A DNA stretch of 64,000 bases, taken from positions 62,001 to 126,000 of the forward strand of contig NZ_PPEK01000006.1 in assembly GCF_002899715.1 (NCBI RefSeq). The letters run 5' to 3'. The position numbers were made by a program, and so were the translations under genes. Numbering within the stretch: the stretch's first letter is position 1; each line of letters opens with the position of its first letter. The stretch comes from Enteroscipio rubneri (GTDB taxonomy: Bacteria > Actinomycetota > Coriobacteriia > Coriobacteriales > Eggerthellaceae). Below are positions 23,820-31,996 of this stretch, in pieces. A model generated the notes under the pieces. The model made no database searches, was not told the origin of the DNA, and was given only the letters and a program-made list of their open reading frames with translations.

Positions 23820-24755
23820 GTGCGGATCGAATCGCTCATGCTGTTTCTTCGCGTGGTCGAAAGCGGCTCGATCTCTCGTGCGGCGCGCGAATCTTTTATC
23901 TCTCAACAAGGCGCAAGCGCCGCTATCAAGGGTTTAGAGCAAGATTTCGGCATCGAGCTGTTCGACCGCGCAAGCAGTCGGCTGCAGCTGACTGCACGGG
24001 GAAGGCGTTTCGCCCGTGAAGCCGAGCAGGTGGTTGCGGCATATCGCCGCATGCAGGCCGTAGCAGCACTCGATTCCGATGTGGGGCCGTCCGAGCCGCT
24101 GCGCATCGTGACGACGCCGCATGCGCTCCACGTGCTCGCTCCGGTTTTCGATGCGTACCGCCACATCAACGATGGCGAGATCCCGCTCCTGTTCACCGAG
24201 GAAAGTTTGTTCGATATCGTGGAAACGTTCCCCGGCCTCATGCCTGACGTTGTGTACGTGATAAACCTTCCCACGTTCATGCGCGACATCATCGGCAGGA
24301 TAGGCGCATCGTTCGAACCGGTCGTCGTGTCGGAGCTCATGTTGTGCTGTTCGGCGGACTCTCCGCTGGCCGATCGCAAGCGAATCGATGCGCACGAGCT
24401 GGCCGGGGTTCCCATCGTATGCTATAACGAAGCGCTTCTCATTCGCCTCGTGAGCCATGTTTTGAAGGACATCGAAGGAGCGGATATTTACGTGCAGACC
24501 TCCAATCTGGAGTTGCTTGGCGAGATGATGGAGCGGCAGCACATGGTCAGCTTCACCGATTCCCTGTCGGTTCAATTGAACGGCCTGACGGGCGGCCAGT
24601 GCGTCGTGCCCATCGACGGTAGCGTGCGCTTCACGACAGGCATCCTCGGATCGGCCGAAAGCGAGCAGGCGAGGCGTTTCGCGTCGTTTTTCAAACGGTT
24701 CTTCCGTACGACGTGCGCAAACTATCTTGATCGTTACCCTATCGAGCCGCAGTAA
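23820..24755 (+). CDS. LysR-family transcriptional regulator
   Basis: A 311-residue LysR protein: winged helix at the N-terminus (FLRVVESGSISRAARESFISQQGASAAIKGLEQDFGIELFDR) and a periplasmic-binding-like effector domain (LRIVTTPHALHVLAPVF onward). I chose the GTG at 23820, which follows GAAGGGGG; the ATG at 23790 has no ribosome site. It lies just upstream of the ferredoxin and molybdoenzyme operon on the same strand and probably controls it in response to the enzyme's substrate. Its helix-turn-helix is somewhat divergent (S-Q-Q-G-A-S in place of the usual S-Q-P-A-L-S). Confidence 0.85.
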   Translation: MRIESLMLFLRVVESGSISRAARESFISQQGASAAIKGLEQDFGIELFDRASSRLQLTARGRRFAREAEQVVAAYRRMQAVAALDSDVGPSEPLRIVTTPHALHVLAPVFDAYRHINDGEIPLLFTEESLFDIVETFPGLMPDVVYVINLPTFMRDIIGRIGASFEPVVVSELMLCCSADSPLADRKRIDAHELAGVPIVCYNEALLIRLVSHVLKDIEGADIYVQTSNLELLGEMMERQHMVSFTDSLSVQLNGLTGGQCVVPIDGSVRFTTGILGSAESEQARRFASFFKRFFRTTCANYLDRYPIEPQ

Positions 24756-24777
24756 ACGGAAGCGCTGCAAGGAAGCT

Positions 24778-24981
24778 ATGAAGTTCACGCGCTACGAGAT
24801 AACGCAGCAGCTATGCCGACAGTGCGGCTCCTGCGCGCGCGCCTGCCCTCGCAACGCTGTTGCGGAAGGGGAGGACAAACGCTATCGGATCGATCAGAAG
24901 ATATGCGACGGCTGCGGCATGTGCCAGGCGGCATGCAAGCTGCGCGCCATATCGAAGCGCAAGGGCCTCTTCTCCTCCTAG
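24778..24981 (+). CDS. Small 2[4Fe-4S] ferredoxin-like protein
   Basis: 67 residues with two clusters: CRQCGSCARACP and CDGCGMCQAAC. The second lacks the usual terminal proline. It starts 22 bases after the LysR stop and is probably co-transcribed with it. It could carry electrons to the molybdoenzyme downstream or act as a sensor partner of the regulator. The ribosome site AAGGA is close to the ATG. Confidence 0.75.
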   Translation: MKFTRYEITQQLCRQCGSCARACPRNAVAEGEDKRYRIDQKICDGCGMCQAACKLRAISKRKGLFSS

Positions 24982-25491
24982 ACTTCTCCGAAGCTGCGTG
25001 CGACGTTGCGAGAGCGCCGCAGCCCGATACGGACAGCCGCCTTCCGTCCGAGTATTCCGCCGCCACGAACTATGCTTCGCTTCGAGTGCAAGAGCGGCTT
25101 GCCTGCGCTTCACTCGGAAGGCCGGCACGTCTGCGCTTCGCGCACAGGAGCGCACAACCTTTCTTTGTGGGCGCATCGGGTTTTTCTGTTTGCCAACGGC
25201 ATTTCCAGCCTGCACAATCGAAATTGAACAACGGGGAGTTTGTCGCACATGCATAGATCGATTGTGTTCGAAGCGCATCGAGCGCGATTCGAGAGGTAGG
25301 CGCTCGGCCGGCACGTGAATTTTGCCGCGCGGTTATCAGGTCGCCCTAGCGGCGGGCGCCTACCGCCGCATGCATCGCCAGGGCGGGGAAAAAACACCGT
25401 GCTGGCAGCATGGGTCAAAACCGCGTCATACACAGCTCGCAGGAGAAAGGGGGATCGCAGGCGATCGTTCAAACGCGAGAAAGGAGACGGT
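24982..25491. other. 510-base spacer upstream of the molybdoenzyme operon
   Basis: No credible gene. A 9-bp inverted repeat GGTAGGCGC (25295-25303) / GCGCCTACC (25356-25364) with a 52-base spacer and a short GATCGC-AG-GCGATC repeat (25453-25466) are candidate regulator sites. The start of the molybdoenzyme is preceded by AAAGGAG. I could not identify a clear promoter. Confidence 0.5.
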
Positions 25492-27828
25492 ATGGCATCG
25501 ATCATCCCTCTGCCCGACGGGGGAAAGATAGTGAAGACGAACTGCTTCGAATGCCACGCGAAATGCGGAGTGCTGTGCGAGGTTGACAAGGATGGCACTC
25601 TCGTGAACGTGAAGGGCAATCCTGAAGACCCGCGCAGTGAAGGCAGGATGTGCGGCAAAGGGCTTTCGGCGCGTGCGATCCTCTACGATCCCGATAGACT
25701 CAGATATCCGCTGCGGCGCAAAGGCGAGCGCGGTGCCGGCGACTGGGAGCAGATCACCTGGGACGAAGCGATCGAATGGCTGGCCGGACGCGTCGAGGAA
25801 ATCACCGCAGAGCACGGCGCCGAATCCATCGCCTACGGACAGGGTACCGGGCGCGGCACGAACCAGTGGACCGGTCGCGCCGGCAACGCGGGCGGGCGCG
25901 TGCACCATAGCCTTTCGCCCGGCAACATCTGCCTCGTGCCCATGATGGTGCAGGCGCTATTGCAGTTCGGCATGTTCCCCACCTTCGATGGCTGCGACTT
26001 CGACAATGCCGACTGCATCGTGTTCTGGGGTTCGAACTCGGTATGGACCGAGCCCACCTACACGTCGGGGCAGATAGGGCGCAGCCGCGACCGCGGTGCA
26101 AAGCTCATCGTCATCGACCCGTTCTTCGAGCATCCGCTGGCTGCGAAGGCCGACTGTTTCCTGGGCGTTCGCCCCGGCTCCGATACGTACGTGGCCTACG
26201 CGTGGCTCAACGTCATCATGAACGAAGGGCTTTACGACCGCGCGTTCACGCAGAAGCACACCAACGCGCCGATGCTCATCATCGAAGGAGCCGATGTGCC
26301 GTTGAACGAAGCGTTGCTGCGCGAGGGTGGCAACCCGCAGGCCATGCTCGTGTGGGATAGGAAAACGCAGTCCATGGTGGAGATCCACAGCAAAGACATC
26401 GACGAGGACATCGAATACCGGGGCACGGTGAAGACGGTCGACGGCCAAGAGGTGCCCGTGAAGACCGTCTGGCTGGGCTTGAAGGAGCGCGCAGACCAGT
26501 GGACGCCCGAAGCCGCCGAGGAGAAGTGCTGGGTCAAAGCCGATGTCATTCGGGAATCCGCGCGCATGTACGCCCAGGCGCCGGCCGCCACCATCAATGT
26601 GTTTCAGGGCCTTGAGGAGCAGACGAACTGCAAGGACACGTTGCAGCTGGTGAATTGCATCATCGCTATCTGCGGCAACCTGGAGAAGAAGGGCGGCAAT
26701 CTGAGCATGCCCTTCTGGAACCAGATGGGCCCGCTGACTGGCGCCGAGCCGGCTACCCAACGCGAGCTTCGCGTGGTGGACGAGCGTGCGAGCGGATCCA
26801 TTTACGGGATATCGAATCCCACGTGCCTGTTCGAGGCTATGCGCACGGGGAAGCCTTACCCGCTCAAAGGCTACATCATGGTGCAGGGCAACCCGCTTTC
26901 GTGGGCGGAGAACACAGCACTCGTGAAAGAATCGCTCATGTGCCTGGATCTGCTCGTGTGCATGGACTACTACATGTCGCCTACCTGCGAGATCGCCGAT
27001 CTCGTGCTGCCGTCAACCCATTGGACGGAACGCGACTACCTGGCTGACGAGGTGTGCAGCGAGTGGGTATTCGCTCAGCAGAAGGCCGTAGAGCCTCTCT
27101 ACGAGCGCAAGAGCGACGTATGGTTCTGGCGCACATTCGGACACCGCCTCAACCCTGAGTGGTGGCCGTGGGAGACGGACGAGGAGCTGTTCAACTGGCA
27201 GCTCGAGCAAACGCATGCCGGCGTTACTTGGGACGAACTCAAGGAGGCGTGGATTCATCGCGTTCCGCAGATGCCTTCGCGCGAGTACGAGCAGAACGGC
27301 TTCGGCACGCCTACCGGGCGCGCGGAGCTCTATTCGGTCATCTGCCTCGTTTCGGGATCGAAGCCCTTCCCCGAGGCCAGCGAACCGAAGGAAAGCGTGT
27401 TCTCGGCACCTGAGCTTGCGGCGGAGTATCCGCTCACGGGTGTCACTGGGCGTCGCTATCCCATCTACTACCATTCGGCGTATCGCGGCATCCCGCATCT
27501 GCGTGAGATCGTGCCCGAGCCCCAGGTGGTGTTCCATACCTCCCTTGCCGAGGAGCTGGGCATCGAGCGAGGCGAATGGGTGTGGATTGAATCGCCGACA
27601 GGCCGCATCACCATGAAGGCGCGTCCGAGCGACGGGATCGATCCGCGCGTGTGCGTCATCCCGCACGGGTGGTGGCAAGCGTGTCCGGCTCTCGATTTGC
27701 CGGGCTATCCCGACGGCATGTCCAACGCGAACACCATCACGAGCGATCGGGTGTACAACGACGAGTACCTCACGCCGGGCTTGCGCAGCACGCTGTGCCG
27801 CATTGTGAAGAAGAAGGCGGGTGAGTAG
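25492..27828 (+). CDS. Molybdopterin oxidoreductase, DMSO-reductase family, catalytic subunit
   Basis: A 778-residue enzyme without a signal peptide, so it is probably cytoplasmic. An N-terminal [4Fe-4S] site (CFECHAKCGVLC, then GRMCGKG) is followed by RYPLRRKGERG, WEQITWDEAIEWLA and a series of bis-MGD binding blocks (VFWGSNSVW, IDPFFEHPLAAKAD, IMVQGNPLSWAENT). The C-terminal cofactor domain ends in HGWWQACPALDLPGYPDG. The active-site metal ligand is not obvious; a serine lies in HHSLSPGN where Cys, Ser or Asp is expected. In Eggerthella and Gordonibacter related enzymes dehydroxylate catechols, and others reduce sulfoxides or hydrate acetylene. The substrate here is open. First gene of a three-subunit operon followed by an MFS transporter. 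Confidence 0.88.
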   Translation: MASIIPLPDGGKIVKTNCFECHAKCGVLCEVDKDGTLVNVKGNPEDPRSEGRMCGKGLSARAILYDPDRLRYPLRRKGERGAGDWEQITWDEAIEWLAGRVEEITAEHGAESIAYGQGTGRGTNQWTGRAGNAGGRVHHSLSPGNICLVPMMVQALLQFGMFPTFDGCDFDNADCIVFWGSNSVWTEPTYTSGQIGRSRDRGAKLIVIDPFFEHPLAAKADCFLGVRPGSDTYVAYAWLNVIMNEGLYDRAFTQKHTNAPMLIIEGADVPLNEALLREGGNPQAMLVWDRKTQSMVEIHSKDIDEDIEYRGTVKTVDGQEVPVKTVWLGLKERADQWTPEAAEEKCWVKADVIRESARMYAQAPAATINVFQGLEEQTNCKDTLQLVNCIIAICGNLEKKGGNLSMPFWNQMGPLTGAEPATQRELRVVDERASGSIYGISNPTCLFEAMRTGKPYPLKGYIMVQGNPLSWAENTALVKESLMCLDLLVCMDYYMSPTCEIADLVLPSTHWTERDYLADEVCSEWVFAQQKAVEPLYERKSDVWFWRTFGHRLNPEWWPWETDEELFNWQLEQTHAGVTWDELKEAWIHRVPQMPSREYEQNGFGTPTGRAELYSVICLVSGSKPFPEASEPKESVFSAPELAAEYPLTGVTGRRYPIYYHSAYRGIPHLREIVPEPQVVFHTSLAEELGIERGEWVWIESPTGRITMKARPSDGIDPRVCVIPHGWWQACPALDLPGYPDGMSNANTITSDRVYNDEYLTPGLRSTLCRIVKKKAGE

Positions 27829-27830
27829 CC

Positions 27831-28436
27831 ATGGCTGAAGCGAAGCGTCGGTACGGCATGGTGATCGACCTTGATAAATGCACAGGTTGCCAGGCATGTG
27901 CCGTGGCGTGCAAGATGGAGAACAACGTGGATCTGGGCGTGTTCTGGAATCGCGTGTACCGCATGGGTCCCGTGGGGGCGTATCCCGATGCGGTCGAGAT
28001 GTTCTACTTCCCCAACCAATGCATGCATTGCGAGCATCCCAGCTGCGTCGAGGTGTGTCCCACCAAAGCGACCTATCAGACCGACGAAGGCGTGGTGTTG
28101 GTCGATGCCAACCTGTGCTTCGGGTGCCAGTACTGCATCTGGGCGTGCCCGTATGAGGCGCGCACGCTAAATCCGAAGACGAAGACGGTGGAGAAGTGCA
28201 TCCTGTGCGTGCACAAGCTCGAGCGGGGGGAGCAGCCCGCTTGCGCCTATACCTGTACGACAGGGTGCCGCACCGTAGGCGATCTCGACGATCCCGAAAG
28301 CGCCATATCGAAGGTGCTCGAGGCGAACGCCGATCGCGTGTACCGGGTGCATCCCGAATTTGGCAACAACCCGTCGGTCGTGTACCTCGTGCCTCGGAAA
28401 GGAGCTGAGACCCTATGCAAATCCATTGGCCATTAG
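27831..28436 (+). CDS. Four-cluster [4Fe-4S] electron-transfer subunit (DmsB/PsrB-like)
   Basis: A 201-residue protein beginning RYGMVIDLDKCTGCQACAVACK, with further cysteine sets CMHCEHPSCVEVCP, CFGCQYCIWACP and CILCVHKLERGEQPACAYTC. This makes the four clusters of the DmsB/NrfC/PsrB family. It passes electrons between the membrane anchor and the molybdenum subunit. It starts 3 bases after the catalytic gene and overlaps the anchor gene by 22 bases, so the three are translated together. Confidence 0.93.
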   Translation: MAEAKRRYGMVIDLDKCTGCQACAVACKMENNVDLGVFWNRVYRMGPVGAYPDAVEMFYFPNQCMHCEHPSCVEVCPTKATYQTDEGVVLVDANLCFGCQYCIWACPYEARTLNPKTKTVEKCILCVHKLERGEQPACAYTCTTGCRTVGDLDDPESAISKVLEANADRVYRVHPEFGNNPSVVYLVPRKGAETLCKSIGH

Positions 28437-29257
28437 TCATTTCAACTGCATGTCAACGCGTGGGTCTGGGCATGTTCGCCTGCGCGTTTCTGGCGAACCT
28501 TGCGCTCGGTACGGTGCTGCCCCTCAACGTCGTAGCGCTTGCGACCTTGACGTTGCTGGCCGTGGGCGGCATCGCCTCGATCTTTCACCTGCAAACCCCC
28601 GCGCGCTTCTTCAACGCGTTCTCGAACTTCGGATCCCATCTTACGCAGGAGGCTCTCATCACGCCGTTTTTGGGCATCGCTCTATTAGCGTGCGGTCTGA
28701 ACGGGTTTGTATACGACATGGGACCTGCGACCATCGTCGTCGAAACGGCAGCCTGTATCCTGGCGGCGGCGTTTCTCGCATGCACGGGACTCGCCTATCA
28801 GATGCGCTCGCGTCCGGCGTGGAACACCGGGTTCGTGCTGGGGCTGTTCTTGCTGACAGCTGCCGAAGCGGGCTCGATCGCCGTCTGTGCCGTGTGCGTG
28901 CTGATCGGCGCCGTCGTGCCCACGGGGCTTGCCGTGGCGACGGGCGTGCTCTTCGTCGCCTGCGTCGTCGTTCAGTGCGCCTATCTGGCTCGCATGCGCC
29001 ACGTGGGCTACGGCGTTGACGTTCGCGTGAACGAGGAGCCGTACAAGACCGTCTTCTACCTCTGGTTGGCTGTAGGCGTCGCGTGTACCGGCGCGGGCTT
29101 GGCGGCCGGCTTGGCCGTGGCGAGCAGCGAGCTGCTGCTTGCGGCGGCGGTTGCCTCGGCGCTCGGCATCGTGGCATGGACGGTGCTGTTCTTCAAGGGA
29201 GCATGCAAAGTGAAGATGTTCCCTATGTATCCGGTCGACTTGAACCTGGACATGTAA
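28415..29257 (+). CDS. DmsC-like membrane anchor subunit
   Basis: A 280-residue integral membrane protein with about eight helices. HWPLVISTACQRVGLGMFACAF at the N-terminus and ASIFHLQTPARFFNAFSNFGSHLTQEAL (with the menaquinol-side histidine region) are typical of DmsC. It would oxidise menaquinol and feed the four-cluster subunit, making the operon an anaerobic respiratory reductase. A GC-rich hairpin (29265-29274 with 29285-29294) lies after it without a U-run. Confidence 0.88.
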   Translation: MQIHWPLVISTACQRVGLGMFACAFLANLALGTVLPLNVVALATLTLLAVGGIASIFHLQTPARFFNAFSNFGSHLTQEALITPFLGIALLACGLNGFVYDMGPATIVVETAACILAAAFLACTGLAYQMRSRPAWNTGFVLGLFLLTAAEAGSIAVCAVCVLIGAVVPTGLAVATGVLFVACVVVQCAYLARMRHVGYGVDVRVNEEPYKTVFYLWLAVGVACTGAGLAAGLAVASSELLLAAAVASALGIVAWTVLFFKGACKVKMFPMYPVDLNLDM

Positions 29258-29264
29258 TCGCATT

Positions 29265-29294
29265 CGCCCGCGCGTCTCAGACGGCGCGCGGGCG
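29265..29294 (+). terminator. Hairpin after the molybdoenzyme operon
   Basis: Perfect 10-bp GC stem with a 10-base loop and no U-tract. It may only attenuate read-through into the MFS gene. Confidence 0.45.
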
Positions 29295-29384
29295 CTCAGG
29301 TGCGCGAACGCTTGCGCGGCGTGCACGATCGGGCTTCGCGCATGGGCGACGTATGCGGCACCCGAACCCGAAAAGGGGGAGATA

Positions 29385-30686
29385 ATGAAACAATCGTTCA
29401 TCGGCTGGCGCATCGTGGTAGCGACCGCTCTACTGTACGCTCTGCTCGGCAACTTCGGGCTGGCGGCGGCACAGCTGGCGATACCCGCGATGGCGCTCGA
29501 CCCCACCGTGTCCATGAATCGCAGCATGATCGGACTCGGCTTCACAGTGTTCATCCTCATGCAGGGCCTTCCCGGGCCTCTTATCGGCAAGTTCATCGCC
29601 AAGTACGGCGCGCGCAAAGCTTTTGCGGCAAGCGCGCTGCTCATTATCGTGACGGGCATTCTCATGGGGCTGTTCGCCGGTGTCAGCACCGTGGCCTACG
29701 TGGTGCTGTTCGGCCTGCTGCTAAGCTTTTCGTGCACGTTGGGCGGACAGATTGCAACGCAGACCACCGTCGGCAGCTGGTTCGTGCAAAAGCGCGGGCT
29801 TGCCATGGCCGTGACGATGGGAGTCGGCGGCTTGGTTGCGTTCTCGTTCCCGCTTATCACGAACTTCGCGATGGGCGAAGGAGGAGATTGGCACCGCGGC
29901 TTCTATCTCATCTCCGTCATGGCCGCCATCGCGCTGGTCATCGCCCTGCTGTTTATGAAGGACAAGCCCGAGGACGTCGGGCAGCTGCCGGACGGCATCG
30001 CTGCGGCACCTGCCGGCGCCGCGGGCGCGGTTCCGACGGAAGACACCGCGCAAGTGGGAGAGCCGGCGAAGGCGATCTCCACGGTGTACAAGACGACCGT
30101 TTCCCGGACGAGCAAGGAGGCGTTCCGCACCCCTGCGTTCTGGCTCATCTGGCTCGGTTCGTTCAGCATCTTCGTAGGGTTGAACCTGGCCGTTTCCTCG
30201 GGCGTGCTGTACTTCGCACAGCTCGGCATGGACACCGGCGTCATCGCGGGGGCGGTGGCCGTGCAGGGCATCGCCGCCGTGGCGGTGAACCTGGTGATCG
30301 CGCCTCTGGCCGACCGCATCGAACCCGTGCGCATCCTGGGCATCTGCGCGTTTTTGACTGCCATCGGCGCGGCGCTGGCGTTTGTGTGCGCGCCGGGCAG
30401 CGTGGTCATTCTATACGCTTACTATATTCTGCTCGGCATCGGGTTCGGCGGTAATACGAGCGTCATGCCCACGGCCTTCGCCAACTACTTCGGCATCGAG
30501 CATTTCCCGAAGATCATGGGCAACGTGCTGTTGCTGTTGTCGGTGTTCTCGGCATTGGTGCCGGTCATTGCCGGTGTGGTGTTCGACATGACGGGAACCT
30601 ACGTGGTCATGTTCCTCGCGGTGGCGGTCGTCTGCGCCGTGGGCGGTGTGGCAAACCTGCTCGTGCGCTTCCCGAAGAAGTCGTAG
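29385..30686 (+). CDS. MFS transporter (oxalate/formate antiporter or MCT-like)
   Basis: A 433-residue protein with 12 predicted helices. Motifs such as GWRIVVATALLYALLGNFGLA, GKFIAKYGARKAFA, and KDKPEDVGQLPDG at the central loop are typical of the OFA/monocarboxylate branch. The central loop (~residues 190-240) is Ala/Gly-rich. Its place directly behind the molybdoenzyme operon suggests it moves that enzyme's substrate or product; MFS genes of this kind accompany catechol dehydroxylases in Eggerthella and Gordonibacter. Good AAAGGGGGAG ribosome site, and a terminator follows. Confidence 0.82.
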   Translation: MKQSFIGWRIVVATALLYALLGNFGLAAAQLAIPAMALDPTVSMNRSMIGLGFTVFILMQGLPGPLIGKFIAKYGARKAFAASALLIIVTGILMGLFAGVSTVAYVVLFGLLLSFSCTLGGQIATQTTVGSWFVQKRGLAMAVTMGVGGLVAFSFPLITNFAMGEGGDWHRGFYLISVMAAIALVIALLFMKDKPEDVGQLPDGIAAAPAGAAGAVPTEDTAQVGEPAKAISTVYKTTVSRTSKEAFRTPAFWLIWLGSFSIFVGLNLAVSSGVLYFAQLGMDTGVIAGAVAVQGIAAVAVNLVIAPLADRIEPVRILGICAFLTAIGAALAFVCAPGSVVILYAYYILLGIGFGGNTSVMPTAFANYFGIEHFPKIMGNVLLLLSVFSALVPVIAGVVFDMTGTYVVMFLAVAVVCAVGGVANLLVRFPKKS

Positions 30687-30697
30687 CACGAGGTTGC

Positions 30698-30719
30698 CGT
30701 GCCGGCTTCGGCATGTTTT
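30698..30719 (+). terminator. Terminator of the MFS gene
   Basis: 7-bp stem (CGTGCCG with CGGCATG, one G-U pair), GCTT loop, then TTTT. Confidence 0.7.
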
Positions 30720-30966
30720 CGCCGTTTTCGGGCGTCTCCGGCATCTGCGTCGGGGATGCCCTGCCGGTCGCTTCCTTGCAGGTTCTCGGAACGCGAAGAG
30801 CAAATGATTTTCCGAGAGGGCTGAAAAGGTTTCGGGCTTTCCCGCCGTTCGATCATCTTGCAGAATTCTTCATTGCTGCGGGCCGGTAACGCTCGCCACG
30901 TGGTCGGTCCGACCATGAGCGTTCGGCGTACGATCAAGCTTTCAACGCGAAGCGAAGGAACGCCCG

Positions 30967-31665
30967 ATGAAGAAGATCCTCATAGCCCTTACTAACACGC
31001 CCACCTACGGCGAGCGCAATGACGCGACCGGCCTGTGGTTGGGCGAGGCGGCGGAGTTCGTGGACGAGGTGGCGCAGTGCTGCTTCGAGGTGGACTACGT
31101 GAGTCCTAAAGGCGGCTATGTGCCGCTCGACCCGCGCAGCATGAAGAAAGCCTATGCCGATCGCGCCACGTTCGCCCTCTACCGCTCCGAGGACTTCCAG
31201 ACACGCGCTCTTGCACGCTCGCTTAGTCCCGACGAAACGAACCCTCACGACTATGCCGCGCTGTACTACACGGGCGGTCACGGCGTGATGTGGGACTTCC
31301 CCGGCAGCGAAGGGCTTGCTCGCCTCGGCCTGTCCATTTACGACCAAGGCGGCTATCTGGCCTCGGTGTGCCATGGCATCGCGGGGCTTTTGTATCTGCG
31401 GGTGAACGGGGAGTACGTGGTGGCCGGCAAGAACATCACGGGCTTCACCACTGCGGAAGAGCGTCTGAGCGGCAAGAGCGGCGAGATCCCCTTCTGGAAC
31501 GAGAAGGTGGCCAAGGCCCACCGTGCGATCTTCCATAAGAAGCGCCCCTTCTCGTCCTATGCCGTACAGGATGGGCGCCTCATCACCGGGCAGAATCCCG
31601 AATCGCCGCGCGCGGTGGCGAGACTATTGCTCGCGGCCCTTTTGCAGGAGCCTCGGCGTTCATAG
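30967..31665 (+). CDS. DJ-1/PfpI-family protein (Hsp31-like)
   Basis: A 232-residue protein of the class I glutamine-amidotransferase-like fold. It has the nucleophile elbow ASVCHGIAGLLYL (Cys at ~138 followed by His) and an upstream YYTGGHGVMWDFP block. Together with the N-terminal ILIALTNTPTYGERNDATGLWLGEAAEF these fit the Hsp31/GlyIII-type branch, whose members act as glyoxalases or deglycase/chaperones. A catalytic acid (Glu in LWLGEAAEF) is present. It stands alone with a GAAGGAACG ribosome site. Confidence 0.82.
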   Translation: MKKILIALTNTPTYGERNDATGLWLGEAAEFVDEVAQCCFEVDYVSPKGGYVPLDPRSMKKAYADRATFALYRSEDFQTRALARSLSPDETNPHDYAALYYTGGHGVMWDFPGSEGLARLGLSIYDQGGYLASVCHGIAGLLYLRVNGEYVVAGKNITGFTTAEERLSGKSGEIPFWNEKVAKAHRAIFHKKRPFSSYAVQDGRLITGQNPESPRAVARLLLAALLQEPRRS

Positions 31666-31996
31666 TAATACCTGCGACAACTTTTCTTGGCCGTCGTTCT
31701 TGGCGAGGCATGCCGGCGCGAGGGCGTGCTCGAGGATAAAGCCGTCGAGGGCGCCTCTGGAGCTGCGGGCCGCACGCGCCCGTTCGGAACGTGTCGTCCG
31801 ACGCCGACCGCCGCCGACCGGCGGAGAGCCCGTCGCTCTTCCGTATACGTAGACCGGGCGTTCTGCTAAAGTAGACGAATGTGCGCGGCGCATTGCGCCG
31901 AGGTCGTTATCGGCACGTTCGCAACAAAGACGAAACGTGCAATGGGGATGATGAAGCGACAGGAAGTTCGTCTCGTAAGAACGGAAAGGAGAGGGC
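31666..31996. other. Spacer upstream of the NRAMP-related gene
   Basis: No convincing gene. An extended -10-like TGCTAAAGT lies at 31864-31872, about 125 bases before the start codon, so the transcript would have a long leader. I see no known metal riboswitch in it. Confidence 0.45.

Noticed and set aside
31666-31996. M-box magnesium riboswitch upstream of the NRAMP-related gene
   Set aside because: The leader is long enough, but I could not recognise the conserved M-box core or a terminator/anti-terminator pair.
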